This document shows positions 8,892 to 17,371 of a stretch of 64,000 bases of DNA, one piece after another (position 1 is the first letter of the stretch; every line of letters starts with the position of its first letter). The position numbers and the translations under genes were made by a program. This DNA is from Rubrivirga sp. SAORIC476 (GTDB taxonomy: Bacteria; Bacteroidota; Rhodothermia; Rhodothermales; Rubricoccaceae). The notes beneath the pieces were generated by a model. That model made no database searches and had not been told where the DNA came from. It was given only the letters and a program-made list of their open reading frames with translations. The stretch lies in NCBI RefSeq assembly GCF_002283555.1, contig NZ_MVOI01000002.1:248001-312000 (forward strand), written 5' to 3'.

Positions 8892-10240
8892 CGGGTCGGG
8901 AGTGGAAGAGAGGTCAGGATGTCGTCGGCCGCGCGCTCCGCCCCGGCGATCACGTCCGGCAGGCCGACGCCGCGGAGCGAGGCCCCGGCGAATGCGAGGC
9001 CAGGGTGGCGGGACACGGCGGCGTCGAGTTGGGCCAGCCGGTCGAGGTGGCCGAGCGTGTAGCGAGGCATCGCCTCGGCCCATCGGTGAACGACGCCCCA
9101 GACCGGTGCCCCGACCGGACCGAGGTGCTGCCGAAGGTGGTCGACGGCGGCGCCGAGGCAGGCGGCCTCGTCGGCGGAGGCGGCGAACGGGGCGCGAAGG
9201 AAGACGCGCGCGAGATCATACCCTGAGGGAGCAACGCCCATATGCTTGCGCGACAACAGGGTCACGGCCTGGACCGGGCCGCCCTCCCGGCGGGGCACGA
9301 GCCAGCCGGACGAGTCCGGCACCCTCAGCCCGCCGGACGCGAAGCCGACGATCACGGCGGTGGCCGTGCCCATCGGGATGGCCGCCAGTGGCTCGGCGAG
9401 GGCAGGATCGAGCCGCCGGAGCACCGCCGCCGCCGCGGGCGCAGGCAGGGTCACCAGCAGCGCGCCGGCCGAGAGGGAGCGTCCGCCCCGAAGCCGAACG
9501 ACGAAGCCGGGCTCGACCGTCTCGACCGCCGCCTCGGTCTCGACGGCCACCCCCGCCTCGGCGACGGCGCGAGCGAGGGCGTCCGTCAGCGCGTCCATGC
9601 CTTCGACGGGGCGCGCGAACGGGGACGCCCCGGTCGGAGTCGCGCCGCCTCGGAGGGCGAGGAGCGGGCCCTGGCGCTCGCGGTCGTGCAGGTGCGGCAG
9701 CGTCGCCCGGAGCGAGATCGGCCCGTCGTCGGCGCCGTAGAGGCCGCCGAGCAGCGGCTCGATCAGTCCCTCGTAAGCGCCGCGGCCGAAGCGGCGGACG
9801 GCGAATGCCTCCAGGCTTTCATCCGTGTCGTCCGTGCGCGCGCCGACCCACGGCTCGGCGGCAGCGCGGAGCCGGGCGCCGAGCCCGAGCGCGGGCGTGC
9901 GCAGGAGCGGACCGAGGCGGCCGGGGACGAGGCCGGTCAGTCCGGCCGGGAGCGGGTGCAGCCGTCCGTTCCGCTGGATGAGCGCGCCGCCCCGTGGCGT
10001 CGCGGTCTCGACGCCGAGGCGCTCCACCAGACGCGCCGCGGCGGGCTTGCGGGTCAGGAACACGTCCGGCCCCACGTCGGCCGTGAAGCCGTCGTGGCGG
10101 AGCGTCTGCACCACGCCCCCGAGCCGCCCCGACGCCTCTGCTAGACGGACGCTCACGCCCGACTCGGCGAGGCGGAGCGCCGCCGCCAGCCCGGCGACGC
10201 CGCCGCCGAGCACGAGGACATCGGATCGGTCAGGGGTCAT
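8888..10240 (-). CDS. hemY: HemY-type porphyrinogen oxidase (probably coproporphyrinogen III oxidase, CgoX)
   Basis: FAD-dependent oxidase of 450 residues. The N-terminus has the dinucleotide motif GGGVAG (12-17) and an acidic residue ending strand 2 (E35), then GRLGGVVQT and DVGPDVFLTRKPAA of the HemG/HemY superfamily. The C-terminal MPRYTLGHLDRLAQLDAAV and GLAFAGASLRGVGLPDVIAGAE complete the fold. Sequence alone does not separate protoporphyrinogen from coproporphyrinogen oxidase. The operon also carries a coproheme decarboxylase (hemQ) and a Bacillus-like ferrochelatase, and no hemF or hemN is in the window, so the coproporphyrinogen role is favoured. It overlaps hemL by 4 bp. Confidence 0.88.
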   Translation of the reverse strand: MTPDRSDVLVLGGGVAGLAAALRLAESGVSVRLAEASGRLGGVVQTLRHDGFTADVGPDVFLTRKPAAARLVERLGVETATPRGGALIQRNGRLHPLPAGLTGLVPGRLGPLLRTPALGLGARLRAAAEPWVGARTDDTDESLEAFAVRRFGRGAYEGLIEPLLGGLYGADDGPISLRATLPHLHDRERQGPLLALRGGATPTGASPFARPVEGMDALTDALARAVAEAGVAVETEAAVETVEPGFVVRLRGGRSLSAGALLVTLPAPAAAAVLRRLDPALAEPLAAIPMGTATAVIVGFASGGLRVPDSSGWLVPRREGGPVQAVTLLSRKHMGVAPSGYDLARVFLRAPFAASADEAACLGAAVDHLRQHLGPVGAPVWGVVHRWAEAMPRYTLGHLDRLAQLDAAVSRHPGLAFAGASLRGVGLPDVIAGAERAADDILTSLPLPTR

Positions 10241-10279
10241 CCACGGGAGGGAGTGAGACGAGACACAGCACGCCCTGGA

Positions 10280-11320
10280 TCAGGCCGGGACGGAGGCGTC
10301 CAGCGTCCCCGCAGGCATCGGGAGGGTCGGCGCCCCCGCCGAGGCGGCGCGGACGGCCGAGTCGACCCAGCCCTCCTCGGCGGCCTGGCCCTCGACCAAC
10401 TCTGCCAGGAGGCGGACGAAGCGCGGGTCGTCGTTGAGCGACGGCGGGCGGACCAGCGTCATGCCGTTCTCCGTGGCCGCCCGCTGCGCCTCGATGTCGA
10501 TGTCGAACAGGATCTCGACGTGGTCGCTCACGAAGCCGATGGCGAGGCTCACCACCTTGTCGATGCCGCGCTCGGCCTTGAGCGCCGGAACGTGGTCCTC
10601 CAGCTGCGGCTGGAGCCACGGCTCCGGGCTGCGGCCCTCCGACTGGTAGCTCCAGCTCCACTGGTCCTCGCGGAGCCCAGCGCGCTCGGCGATCAGCCGG
10701 GCCGTCGTCCAGAGCTGGTCCTGGTACGGGTCGCCCATCGCGAGAATGCGGACGGGCAGGCTGTGTGCGCTCAGGACCACGTGCACGTCGTCCTGCTCGG
10801 CCTCGGGGAACTGCTCGATGCCCTCGCGGACGCGCGCGGCGAACGCGTCGATCAGCAGGTCCGCGTCGAAGTAGGCATCGACGTAGCTGAACGCGATGTC
10901 CCCGCGGTAAAGGTCCAGTCCCGCTTTGACTTTCGCCTGGTACTTCGCGATCGACATCGACGAGAAATGCGGGGCGAGGACGATGGCGACGGCGCGCTCG
11001 ATGCCGTCGTCCAGCATCTGGCCGACTGTCTCCTCGATCCACGGGGCCCAGTGGCGCATGCCGAGGTAGGCCTTGTAGCGCGCGGGCTCGCCGGGCGGGT
11101 TGAGGTGCGCCATCGCACCGTCGATCTGCGCCTGCGTCAGCCCCAGGATGGGCGACTGGCCACCGATCGAGCGGTAGTTGTTCGTGATCTCGTCCAGCAC
11201 GGCCGTCGTCGTCGGACGCCCGTGGCGGATGTCGGACAGGTAGCCGGGGATCTCGTCGAGCGACTCCGGGCCGCCGTAGGCCATGAAGAGAACGCCGATG
11301 GGCTTGGTCGGGTCAGGCAT
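10280..11320 (-). CDS. hemH: Ferrochelatase, coproporphyrin type (CpfC)
   Basis: Inserts Fe2+ into the porphyrin. The 346-residue protein follows the Bacillus subtilis HemH layout more closely than the enterobacterial one: MAYGGPES with Y15 at the place of the Bacillus Tyr13, YRSIGGQSPI (49-58), LAPHFSSMSI (115-124), the catalytic SAHSLP (H186) and GFVSDHVEILFDIDIE (262-277) with the conserved glutamate E269. Comparison is from memory of the family, not an alignment. It lies between hemE and hemY, both on the same strand. The MAYG signature supports use of coproporphyrin III rather than protoporphyrin IX. Confidence 0.93.
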   Translation of the reverse strand: MPDPTKPIGVLFMAYGGPESLDEIPGYLSDIRHGRPTTTAVLDEITNNYRSIGGQSPILGLTQAQIDGAMAHLNPPGEPARYKAYLGMRHWAPWIEETVGQMLDDGIERAVAIVLAPHFSSMSIAKYQAKVKAGLDLYRGDIAFSYVDAYFDADLLIDAFAARVREGIEQFPEAEQDDVHVVLSAHSLPVRILAMGDPYQDQLWTTARLIAERAGLREDQWSWSYQSEGRSPEPWLQPQLEDHVPALKAERGIDKVVSLAIGFVSDHVEILFDIDIEAQRAATENGMTLVRPPSLNDDPRFVRLLAELVEGQAAEEGWVDSAVRAASAGAPTLPMPAGTLDASVPA

Positions 11321-11417
11321 TGGGATGGGTCGTCAGGAATCGGGAAGGCGTGCGGTCGTCGGCCGCGGGCGGTTGGGTGCCGCGCGAAGGGTTTCAGGCG
11401 TACCCGACACCCGCGCG

Positions 11418-12440
11418 CTAGCGGCTCGTCTGCTCGCGGACGTAGTCGGTCAGCCGCGCGACCATATCGGGCGGGGTGGCCGGCACGAGGCCGTGGCCAG
11501 TGTTGAAGACGTAGCCGGTCGCGGGCGCCTCGGCGAGCACGCGGTCGGTCTGGGCCTTGAGCTCGCGCCAGGGCGCCTGGAGCAGGTACGGGTCCAGGTT
11601 GCCCTGGATGGGCAGGCCGCCGACGCGCTCGCGCGCCTCGGTGAGCGAGGGGCCGGAGTCGACCCCGATGGCGTCGCCGCCCGCCTTCGCGACGGCGTCG
11701 AGGTGGCCCGCGGTGCCGGTGGTGAAGTGGACGACGGGAAGGCCCGTCTTCTGGGCGATGGCGATCAACTTGGCCGTGTAGGGCGCCGCGTAGCGCTCGT
11801 AGTCGTAGCGCGAGAGCGCCCCGGCCCACGAGTCGAACACCTGGAGGGCGCTCGCCCCGGCCTTCGCCTGCTCGCTGAGGAAGCTGCCCGCCACCGTCAC
11901 CAGCTTGTCCATCAGGCGGGCCCAGGCGGCGGGCTCGGTGTACATGAACACGCGCGTCTTCTCGTACTTCTTCGACCCGCCCCCCTCGATGGCGTAGGCC
12001 GCGAGCGTGAACGGGGCGCCCGCGAAGCCGAGCACCGGGACGCCAAGCGGGTCCAACTCGGCCTTGACCAGACGGATCGCCTCGGGCGTGTACATCATCG
12101 TCTCCGAGGCGGGCGGCGTGGCCAGCAGGTCCACGTCCTTCGTCGACGAGATCGGGTTCTCGATGACCGGCCCGACGCCCTTCTCGAAGTGCAGCCCCAG
12201 CCCCATCGTCTGGAGCGGCGGCAGGAGGTCCGAGTAGATCACAGCCGCGTCGAGCCCGAACCGGCGGATCGGCTGGAGGGTGATCTCGGCCGCAATCTCG
12301 GGCGTCTTCACCATCGTCAGGAAGTCGTGCTTCTCACGGATGGCGCGGTACTCGGGCAGGTAGCGCCCGGCCTGGCGCATGAACCAGACGGGCGTGGCGT
12401 CGACGGGCTTGCCCGCGAGGGCGTCGAGGAATCGGGACAT
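11418..12440 (-). CDS. hemE: Uroporphyrinogen III decarboxylase
   Basis: Removes four acetate carboxyls to give coproporphyrinogen III, the branch point between the two heme routes. The 340-residue protein has the hallmark PVWFMRQAGRYLPEYR (residues 17-32, with R22 and R26) and IYSDLLPP with D71, both substrate-binding. Later the stretches NPISSTKDVDLL and FDSWAGALSRYDYE fit the family. It follows hemQ after an 84-bp gap holding a direct repeat and hairpin, and precedes hemH by 97 bp. Confidence 0.96.
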   Translation of the reverse strand: MSRFLDALAGKPVDATPVWFMRQAGRYLPEYRAIREKHDFLTMVKTPEIAAEITLQPIRRFGLDAAVIYSDLLPPLQTMGLGLHFEKGVGPVIENPISSTKDVDLLATPPASETMMYTPEAIRLVKAELDPLGVPVLGFAGAPFTLAAYAIEGGGSKKYEKTRVFMYTEPAAWARLMDKLVTVAGSFLSEQAKAGASALQVFDSWAGALSRYDYERYAAPYTAKLIAIAQKTGLPVVHFTTGTAGHLDAVAKAGGDAIGVDSGPSLTEARERVGGLPIQGNLDPYLLQAPWRELKAQTDRVLAEAPATGYVFNTGHGLVPATPPDMVARLTDYVREQTSR

Positions 12441-12444
12441 CGGA

Positions 12445-12503
12445 GGAGGTCAGGGTTCGGAGGTCAGGGTTCGGCGCCCAAGGCCTCAGGAGGCGAACCC
12501 TGA
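12445..12503 (-). repeat. Direct repeat (GGAGGTCAGGGTTC x2) forming a hairpin between hemQ and hemE
   Basis: Two tandem 14-bp copies at 12445-12458 and 12459-12472 are followed by an inverted partner, so TCAGGGTTCG (12464-12473) pairs perfectly with CGAACCCTGA (12494-12503) over a 20-base loop. It fills the hemQ-hemE gap. There is no T-tract, so it may stabilise or process the message rather than terminate it. Confidence 0.5.
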
Positions 12504-12524
12504 ACCCCGAACCCCGAACCGGAA

Positions 12525-13346
12525 TCAGTGGCCGGTGCCTTCGTGCTGCAGCGCCCAGGCGTAGGGCCCGGCGCTCTGCCAGACGGCGCGGCCGACGAAG
12601 AAGGGGCCCAGCTTCTCGATGAACTCGGCCGTCTGCCGGGTCGACCGCATCCGCTGGACGACGGCGGAGAGGGGGTGCAGGTCCTTTCCGACCAGCCCGG
12701 CGATGAAGTCGTTGTCGTTGGGATCGAGCCCATGGCACGCCAGACGGACGTCGCGCGCCAGACCGGCGCGGCCGAACGACCGCCCGATGCCGCCGTGCTC
12801 CATCAGCATCCGGCGCTGCTCGTCGCGCGGCTCGCGCTCGAAGCGGCCGCTCCGGCGGAGCGGGTACCAGACGGCCCACGGCCAGTCCGGGTCGGTCATG
12901 GTCTGCACCGGCTTCGCCACGAGCGCGCCCAGCAGGTCCTGCTCGTAGCCGATCGAGTACGTCCGCCCGAGCATGGTGAGCGCGGGGACCGGCGTCAGCC
13001 CGGCGAACGCGGCCGACGTGTGGAGCGCCCGGCCGTCCTCGACGAAGAAAGCGGCGTCCTCGTGGAAGAGCGCGACGCCGACGCCGCGCGGGTCCTGGGC
13101 GCTCGCGTAGACGACGCCCCCCACCCCCGCCGCCTCGGCGGCATCCGCGAGGCGGGCCGGGTCGGTGCAGTCGGTGTACGCCAGGAACTGGACGAACAGG
13201 CGCCGGTCGAGCGCCTGGGGCGCGCCGTCGGCCGTCTTGCCGCGCTCGGCGAGGCTGAGCCCTCCCCCGCTCTCGTCCGAGGCGGGCGCCCCGGAAGCGG
13301 CATCGGAAGGCGTCGGACGGACAGCGGGCTGGAGGTCGAGAGCCAT
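12525..13346 (-). CDS. hemQ: Coproheme decarboxylase (HemQ/ChdC), chlorite dismutase family
   Basis: Oxidatively decarboxylates coproheme III to heme b, last step of the coproporphyrin-dependent pathway. The 273-residue protein has a disordered first ~45 residues, then a duplicated chlorite-dismutase-like fold. Key positions agree with known ChdC enzymes: Y161 in WYPLRR at the place of the radical-forming tyrosine of the Firmicute YPMSK motif, and H184 in MEHGGIGRSFG as proximal heme ligand. The lysine four after that tyrosine is arginine here. It is first of the hemQ-E-H-Y-L operon. The ATG lies inside an ATTTTCA/TGAAAAT palindrome, suggesting control at this point. True chlorite dismutase is unlikely in this context. 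Confidence 0.92.
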   Translation of the reverse strand: MALDLQPAVRPTPSDAASGAPASDESGGGLSLAERGKTADGAPQALDRRLFVQFLAYTDCTDPARLADAAEAAGVGGVVYASAQDPRGVGVALFHEDAAFFVEDGRALHTSAAFAGLTPVPALTMLGRTYSIGYEQDLLGALVAKPVQTMTDPDWPWAVWYPLRRSGRFEREPRDEQRRMLMEHGGIGRSFGRAGLARDVRLACHGLDPNDNDFIAGLVGKDLHPLSAVVQRMRSTRQTAEFIEKLGPFFVGRAVWQSAGPYAWALQHEGTGH

Positions 13347-13366
13347 TTTCAGTGTCGGTTGAAAAT
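13345..13366 (-). promoter_or_regulatory. Palindrome over the hemQ start codon (ATTTTCA-N8-TGAAAAT)
   Basis: Perfect 7-bp arms at 13345-13351 and 13360-13366 flank eight bases, and the ATG (complement of 13344-13346) overlaps the inner arm. An AT-rich perfect palindrome is striking in this GC-rich sequence. It could be an operator or an RNA hairpin hiding the start. It differs from the GTAGGTT palindromes in front of merR. Confidence 0.45.
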
Positions 13367-13481
13367 CAGGTACGCGAGACGAGGAGCGGGGATCAGCGCG
13401 GACGCACCGTGGCGGACGGCTTCACCGAGAGTGCTTGTGGACGGGCCTCGACGCAGCGCAATCGGGAGTGCGTGCGAGGGG

Positions 13482-14489
13482 CTACTCGCCCTCTGCCAGC
13501 CAGCGTGCCGCCTCGGTCGCGTAGTAGGTGATGATGAGGTCGGCCCCGGCGCGGCGGATGCCGGTGAGCGCTTCGAGGACCGCCCGCCGCTCGTCCAGCC
13601 AGCCGCGCTCGGCGGCGGCCTTCAGCATGGCGTACTCGCCCGAGACGTGGTAGGCGCCCAGCGGGCGCTCGGGGAAGGCGTCGCGGATCTGCCGGATCAC
13701 GTCCAGGTAGGCGACCGCCGGCTTGACCATCAGCAGGTCCGCGCCCTGGGCCACGTCGAGCGCCGCCTCGCGCAGCGCCTCGCGGACGTTGCCGGGGTCC
13801 ATCTGGTGCGTCCGTCGGTCGCCGAAGGCGGGAGCGCTGTCGGCGGCGTCGCGGAACGGCCCGTAGAAGGCCGACGCGTACTTGACGGCGTAGCTGAAGA
13901 TGCCGACGTGTCCGAACCCGGCGCCGTCGAGCCCGGCGCGGATCGCCCCGACGACGCCGTCGATCATGGACGATGGCGCCACGAGGTCGGCTCCGGCGCG
14001 GGCGTGGCTGACGGCCGCGGCGACGTGGGCGGGCAGCGAGGCCTCCAGTTCCACCCCGCCGTCGAGCCCGAGGATGCCGCAGTGACCGTGGTCGGTGTAC
14101 TCGCACAGGCAGACGTCCGTGATCACAGCGAGATCGGGGAGCGCGGCCTTGATCGCCCGCGTGGCCCGCTGGACGGCCTCGCGGTCGTCGTGCGCGGCCG
14201 AGCCCTCGGCGTCTTTGTGCTCCGGGAGGCCGAACAGCAGCACGCCGGAGACGCCCACCTCGGCGGCGCGCTCGGCCTCGCGGACCGCCTCGTCGACGGA
14301 CAACTGGAAGACGCCGGGCATGGACGCGATCTCGTCTCGGAGCCCCTCCCCTGCCTTGACGAACAGCGGCAGGATCAGGTCGGCCGGGTGCAGCCGGGTC
14401 TCGCGGACGAGGCGCCGGACGGCGGCGGAAGCCCGGAGCCGCATCGGCCGGTCGGGGCCGAGCGAAACCGGAGGAGCGAGGTCGATCAT
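13482..14489 (-). CDS. hemB: Porphobilinogen synthase (5-aminolevulinate dehydratase)
   Basis: Condenses two 5-aminolevulinate molecules to porphobilinogen. The 335-residue protein has both Schiff-base lysines, K203 in [17 protein letters not shown] and K256 in [13 protein letters not shown]. It also has a cysteine-type zinc site: C127, C129 and C137 in [14 protein letters not shown]. Its ATG overlaps the hemD stop by 4 bp. It is last of the merR-hemA-C-D-B operon; 135 bp separate it from hemQ. An internal ATG at residue 16 is possible but the first is preferred. Confidence 0.97.
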   Translation of the reverse strand: MIDLAPPVSLGPDRPMRLRASAAVRRLVRETRLHPADLILPLFVKAGEGLRDEIASMPGVFQLSVDEAVREAERAAEVGVSGVLLFGLPEHKDAEGSAAHDDREAVQRATRAIKAALPDLAVITDVCLCEYTDHGHCGILGLDGGVELEASLPAHVAAAVSHARAGADLVAPSSMIDGVVGAIRAGLDGAGFGHVGIFSYAVKYASAFYGPFRDAADSAPAFGDRRTHQMDPGNVREALREAALDVAQGADLLMVKPAVAYLDVIRQIRDAFPERPLGAYHVSGEYAMLKAAAERGWLDERRAVLEALTGIRRAGADLIITYYATEAARWLAEGE

Positions 14490-15277
14490 GGGGTCGATGG
14501 GGTCTCGGCGTCCGCGGAGGTCGAGAACAGAGTGACGAGGGCGTCGAGGAGGCCCGGGATGGTGTAGTCCTCCGGAATCCGGGCGACGGGCAGCCCGGCG
14601 TCGGTCAGTGCCTCGGCGGTCACGGGACCGATGGGAACGAGCGGGATGCCGTCCAGCCGGCGCAGGTCGCCCACGCCCTTCAGAAACCCGCGGACGGTGG
14701 AGGGCGACGTGAACGTGATCGCGTCCGGACGGAGCATCAGCCCCATATCGACGCCGTGCGGGTCTGCGCCGACGCGTGTGCAGTACGCAGTCACGTCGCG
14801 GACGTCCGCGCCGCGCGCGGCGAGGCCCGTCGCGATGGCCTCGCGGCCGATGTGCGACCGCAACAGCACCACCCGGTCGCCGGGGCGGACGGGGAGCGTC
14901 GCGACGAGGGCGTCGCCACTGGCCTCAGGGGGCAGGAAGTCGACAGGTGCCCCCACCTCGGCGAGCGCGGAGGCGGTGCCAGAGCCGATGGCGGCGACGC
15001 CGATGCCCGCAGGCAGCCCGTCGGGCCACGCCTCGCGGATCGCCCCCCACCCCTGTTCCACCCCGGTCCCGCTGGTAAAGACGACCCACGCCGCCTCGTC
15101 GATGGATCGCGCCGCCTCGTGCAGCGGACCGAGGTCGTCGGGCGGCTCGAAAAAGATCGACGGGACGCCAGCCGGTTCGGCACCGAGCGCGCGCAGCCCG
15201 GCATCCAGCGATCCAGACTGCTCGAACGCTCGGGTGTTCAGGATGCGCCGGCCGGCGAGAGGACGCTCAGCGCTCAT
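14486..15277 (-). CDS. hemD: Uroporphyrinogen III synthase
   Basis: Closes hydroxymethylbilane with inversion of ring D. This family is poorly conserved. The 263-residue product shows the two-lobe pattern: an N-terminal [23 protein letters not shown] and [12 protein letters not shown], with [13 protein letters not shown] and [13 protein letters not shown] in the second lobe. Start ATG 15277 overlaps the hemC stop by 4 bp and the stop overlaps hemB by 4 bp. The longer upstream frame is a shadow of hemC. Position between hemC and hemB makes the call firm. Confidence 0.93.
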   Translation of the reverse strand: MSAERPLAGRRILNTRAFEQSGSLDAGLRALGAEPAGVPSIFFEPPDDLGPLHEAARSIDEAAWVVFTSGTGVEQGWGAIREAWPDGLPAGIGVAAIGSGTASALAEVGAPVDFLPPEASGDALVATLPVRPGDRVVLLRSHIGREAIATGLAARGADVRDVTAYCTRVGADPHGVDMGLMLRPDAITFTSPSTVRGFLKGVGDLRRLDGIPLVPIGPVTAEALTDAGLPVARIPEDYTIPGLLDALVTLFSTSADAETPSTP

Positions 15278-16191
15278 GGGAGCAGCACGCGGGCGCCGTC
15301 GGCGAGGGCAGCCTCGGCGAGGGCGTGGCCGAGATCGTGCGCGACGGTCGGGCCGAGCGGGAGGGCATCCTCCACCTCGACCGTCTGCGCGCCGTCCACC
15401 GAGCACACGCGCCCACGGAGATGGAGCCGGCCGCCGTCGACCGTGCCGAGGGCGGCGATGGGCGCGCTGCACCCGCCGCCGAGGGCCGTCAGGAAGTGGC
15501 GCTCGGCCTCGACGGCCTGACGGGTCGGCGCGTGGTCGACGGACGCGACGAGCCGACCCACACGATCGTCGTCGGCGCGGACCTGGACGCCCAGCGCCGC
15601 CTGCCCGGGAGCGGGCAGCATCGTGTCGAGGTCGAGGATCCCGGTCGCGTCGTCCATCCGCTTGAGCCGCGCCAGGCCCGCCACGGCCAGGACTGTCGCG
15701 TCGTAGCCACCGGTCGCCGTCTTCTCGATGCGCGTCTCCACCTTGCCGCGGATGGACCGAATCGTCAGGTCGGGCCGGACGCGCAGCAGTTGGGAGGCGC
15801 GCCGGAGGCTGCTCGTGCCCACGACCGCGCCCTCGGGCAGGTCCGCCAGGGAGTGGCCCGCCGGACAGACCCAGGCGTCGCGCGGGTCGGCCCGCTCAGT
15901 GATGGCGCCGAGAGCGAGGCCGTCCGGGTCGGCGGTCGGAAGGTCCTTGAGGGAGTGAACCGCGAGGTCGAGACGGCCTGCGAGCAAGTCCTCCTCCAGC
16001 TCCTGCGTGAAGAGCCCCTTCCCACCGATCTCGGGCAGCGGCTTGTCGAGCGTCCGATCCCCCTTCGTGACGAACGGCACGAGGGCGACGTGGAGGCCCG
16101 GCCACGCGGCTTCGAGGGCGCGGGCGACGTGGCTGGCCTGCCACATGGCGAGGGCCGATGTGCGGGTGCCGAGGCGGAGGATCTCAGCCAT
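15274..16191 (-). CDS. hemC: Hydroxymethylbilane synthase (porphobilinogen deaminase)
   Basis: Polymerises four porphobilinogens on a dipyrromethane cofactor. The 305-residue protein has the family start LRLGTRTSALAMWQA, the catalytic loop VHSLKDLP, arginine-rich GTSSLRRASQL (125-135) and IRGKVETRIEK, and the cofactor-attachment cysteine C241 in ALGGGCSAPIAA. It overlaps hemA by 8 bp upstream and hemD by 4 bp downstream. Confidence 0.97.
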   Translation of the reverse strand: MAEILRLGTRTSALAMWQASHVARALEAAWPGLHVALVPFVTKGDRTLDKPLPEIGGKGLFTQELEEDLLAGRLDLAVHSLKDLPTADPDGLALGAITERADPRDAWVCPAGHSLADLPEGAVVGTSSLRRASQLLRVRPDLTIRSIRGKVETRIEKTATGGYDATVLAVAGLARLKRMDDATGILDLDTMLPAPGQAALGVQVRADDDRVGRLVASVDHAPTRQAVEAERHFLTALGGGCSAPIAALGTVDGGRLHLRGRVCSVDGAQTVEVEDALPLGPTVAHDLGHALAEAALADGARVLLP

Positions 16192-17371
16192 CGTCGAGGG
16201 ACAGGAGCGCGCGGAGCGCGTCGTCGTCGGCCGGGGCCGAGCGGAGGGCGGCGGTCACGTCGTGGAGGAGGCGGTTGGTGAGCGTCCGCGAGAGCTGATC
16301 CAGGTCGTCGGCCTCGGTGGAGGCGAGGGTCTCCTGGCGGATGGCCTCGGCGCGGCGGCGGAAGTCGGCGACGAGGGCTTCCCGGCGGAGGCCCGCGAGC
16401 GCGTCGCGGAGCCCGCCGAGCGCCGTCTCGATGGCCGCCTCGACCTCCGGGATGGCCGCCTCGCGCGCCGCCAGCCCGGCGTCCACGACCGCGCCGAGCG
16501 CGTCGATGTCGGCCAGCGCGACGCCCGGCAAGCGCCCCACGGCGGGCGCGACGTTGCGAGGCACGCCGAGGTCAGCCACGACGCGTGGGCGTCCATCGGC
16601 CCAGGCCGAGCGGGCGAGGGCGAGCGGCAGGGCCAGCCGGTCGGTGGCGGTAAACACCACGCTGGCTCCGGGCAGGGCGTCGGCGAGCGCGTCGGGGTGG
16701 ACCACGGCGAACCCCTGGTGGGCGGGCGCGTGGGCCGATACGAGCGTTACCTCTGCCCCGGTGTCCGCCAATCGGCCCAGGAGCAGGCGGCCCATCTGGC
16801 CGCCTCCGAGCACCAGCACCGGCCGTCGGCTCCACGTACCGACGGCGTCCTCCACCCACTGCACCGCGGCCGAGGCAGTCGAGGCCGTGCCGCGCCCGAG
16901 GTCGGTCACGCGCCGCGCCCACTGGCCCGTGCGCACGGCCGTGTCGAAGGCGGCGCGGAGGGCGGGCCGCAGCACCCCGGCCGCCTCGGCGGCGGCGCGC
17001 GCGCGCCGGACCTGCCCCAGGATCTGGGCCTCTCCCAGTACGGCAGACTCCAGCCCCGCCGCGACGCGGAACAGGTGCCGGAGCGCGTCCTCGCCCTCGG
17101 CGTCGAGGAAGCCGTCGCGTGGCGCGTCGGGACGGGCCGTGGCCAGTTGCTCGCGCGCCCACGCCTTCAGCGCCTCGGCCGGACGGTCGCCGGACACAAA
17201 CAGCTCCACCCGGAAGCAGGTCGACACGAGGCACGCGCCGAGGCCTTCTTCGCGCGCCGCACGGGCCAGCCGGTCGGCGTCGAGCGCGTCCAGCGCCCAC
17301 GCCTCACGCACCTCGACCGGGCACGACGCCCCATCCAGCCAGACCGCGACGATGGACTCGTGGCTGCTCAT
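16184..17371 (-). CDS. hemA: Glutamyl-tRNA reductase
   Basis: Reduces glutamyl-tRNA(Glu) to glutamate-1-semialdehyde, the committed C5 step and usual control point of heme supply. From ATG 17371 it has 395 residues. The catalytic cysteine is C52 in LVSTCFRVELF; the usual asparagine after it (STCNR) is phenylalanine here. The NADPH domain has VLGGGQMGRLLLGRLADTG and ADLGVPRNVAPAV, and a C-terminal dimerisation helix follows. It overlaps merR by 4 bp and hemC by 8 bp. The upstream part of the open frame is a shadow of merR. Confidence 0.93.
   Translation of the reverse strand: MSSHESIVAVWLDGASCPVEVREAWALDALDADRLARAAREEGLGACLVSTCFRVELFVSGDRPAEALKAWAREQLATARPDAPRDGFLDAEGEDALRHLFRVAAGLESAVLGEAQILGQVRRARAAAEAAGVLRPALRAAFDTAVRTGQWARRVTDLGRGTASTASAAVQWVEDAVGTWSRRPVLVLGGGQMGRLLLGRLADTGAEVTLVSAHAPAHQGFAVVHPDALADALPGASVVFTATDRLALPLALARSAWADGRPRVVADLGVPRNVAPAVGRLPGVALADIDALGAVVDAGLAAREAAIPEVEAAIETALGGLRDALAGLRREALVADFRRRAEAIRQETLASTEADDLDQLSRTLTNRLLHDVTAALRSAPADDDALRALLSLDDG

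Noticed and set aside
12525-13346. True chlorite dismutase
   Set aside because: Position in the heme operon and the ChdC-type tyrosine favour coproheme decarboxylase; nothing else suggests (per)chlorate respiration.
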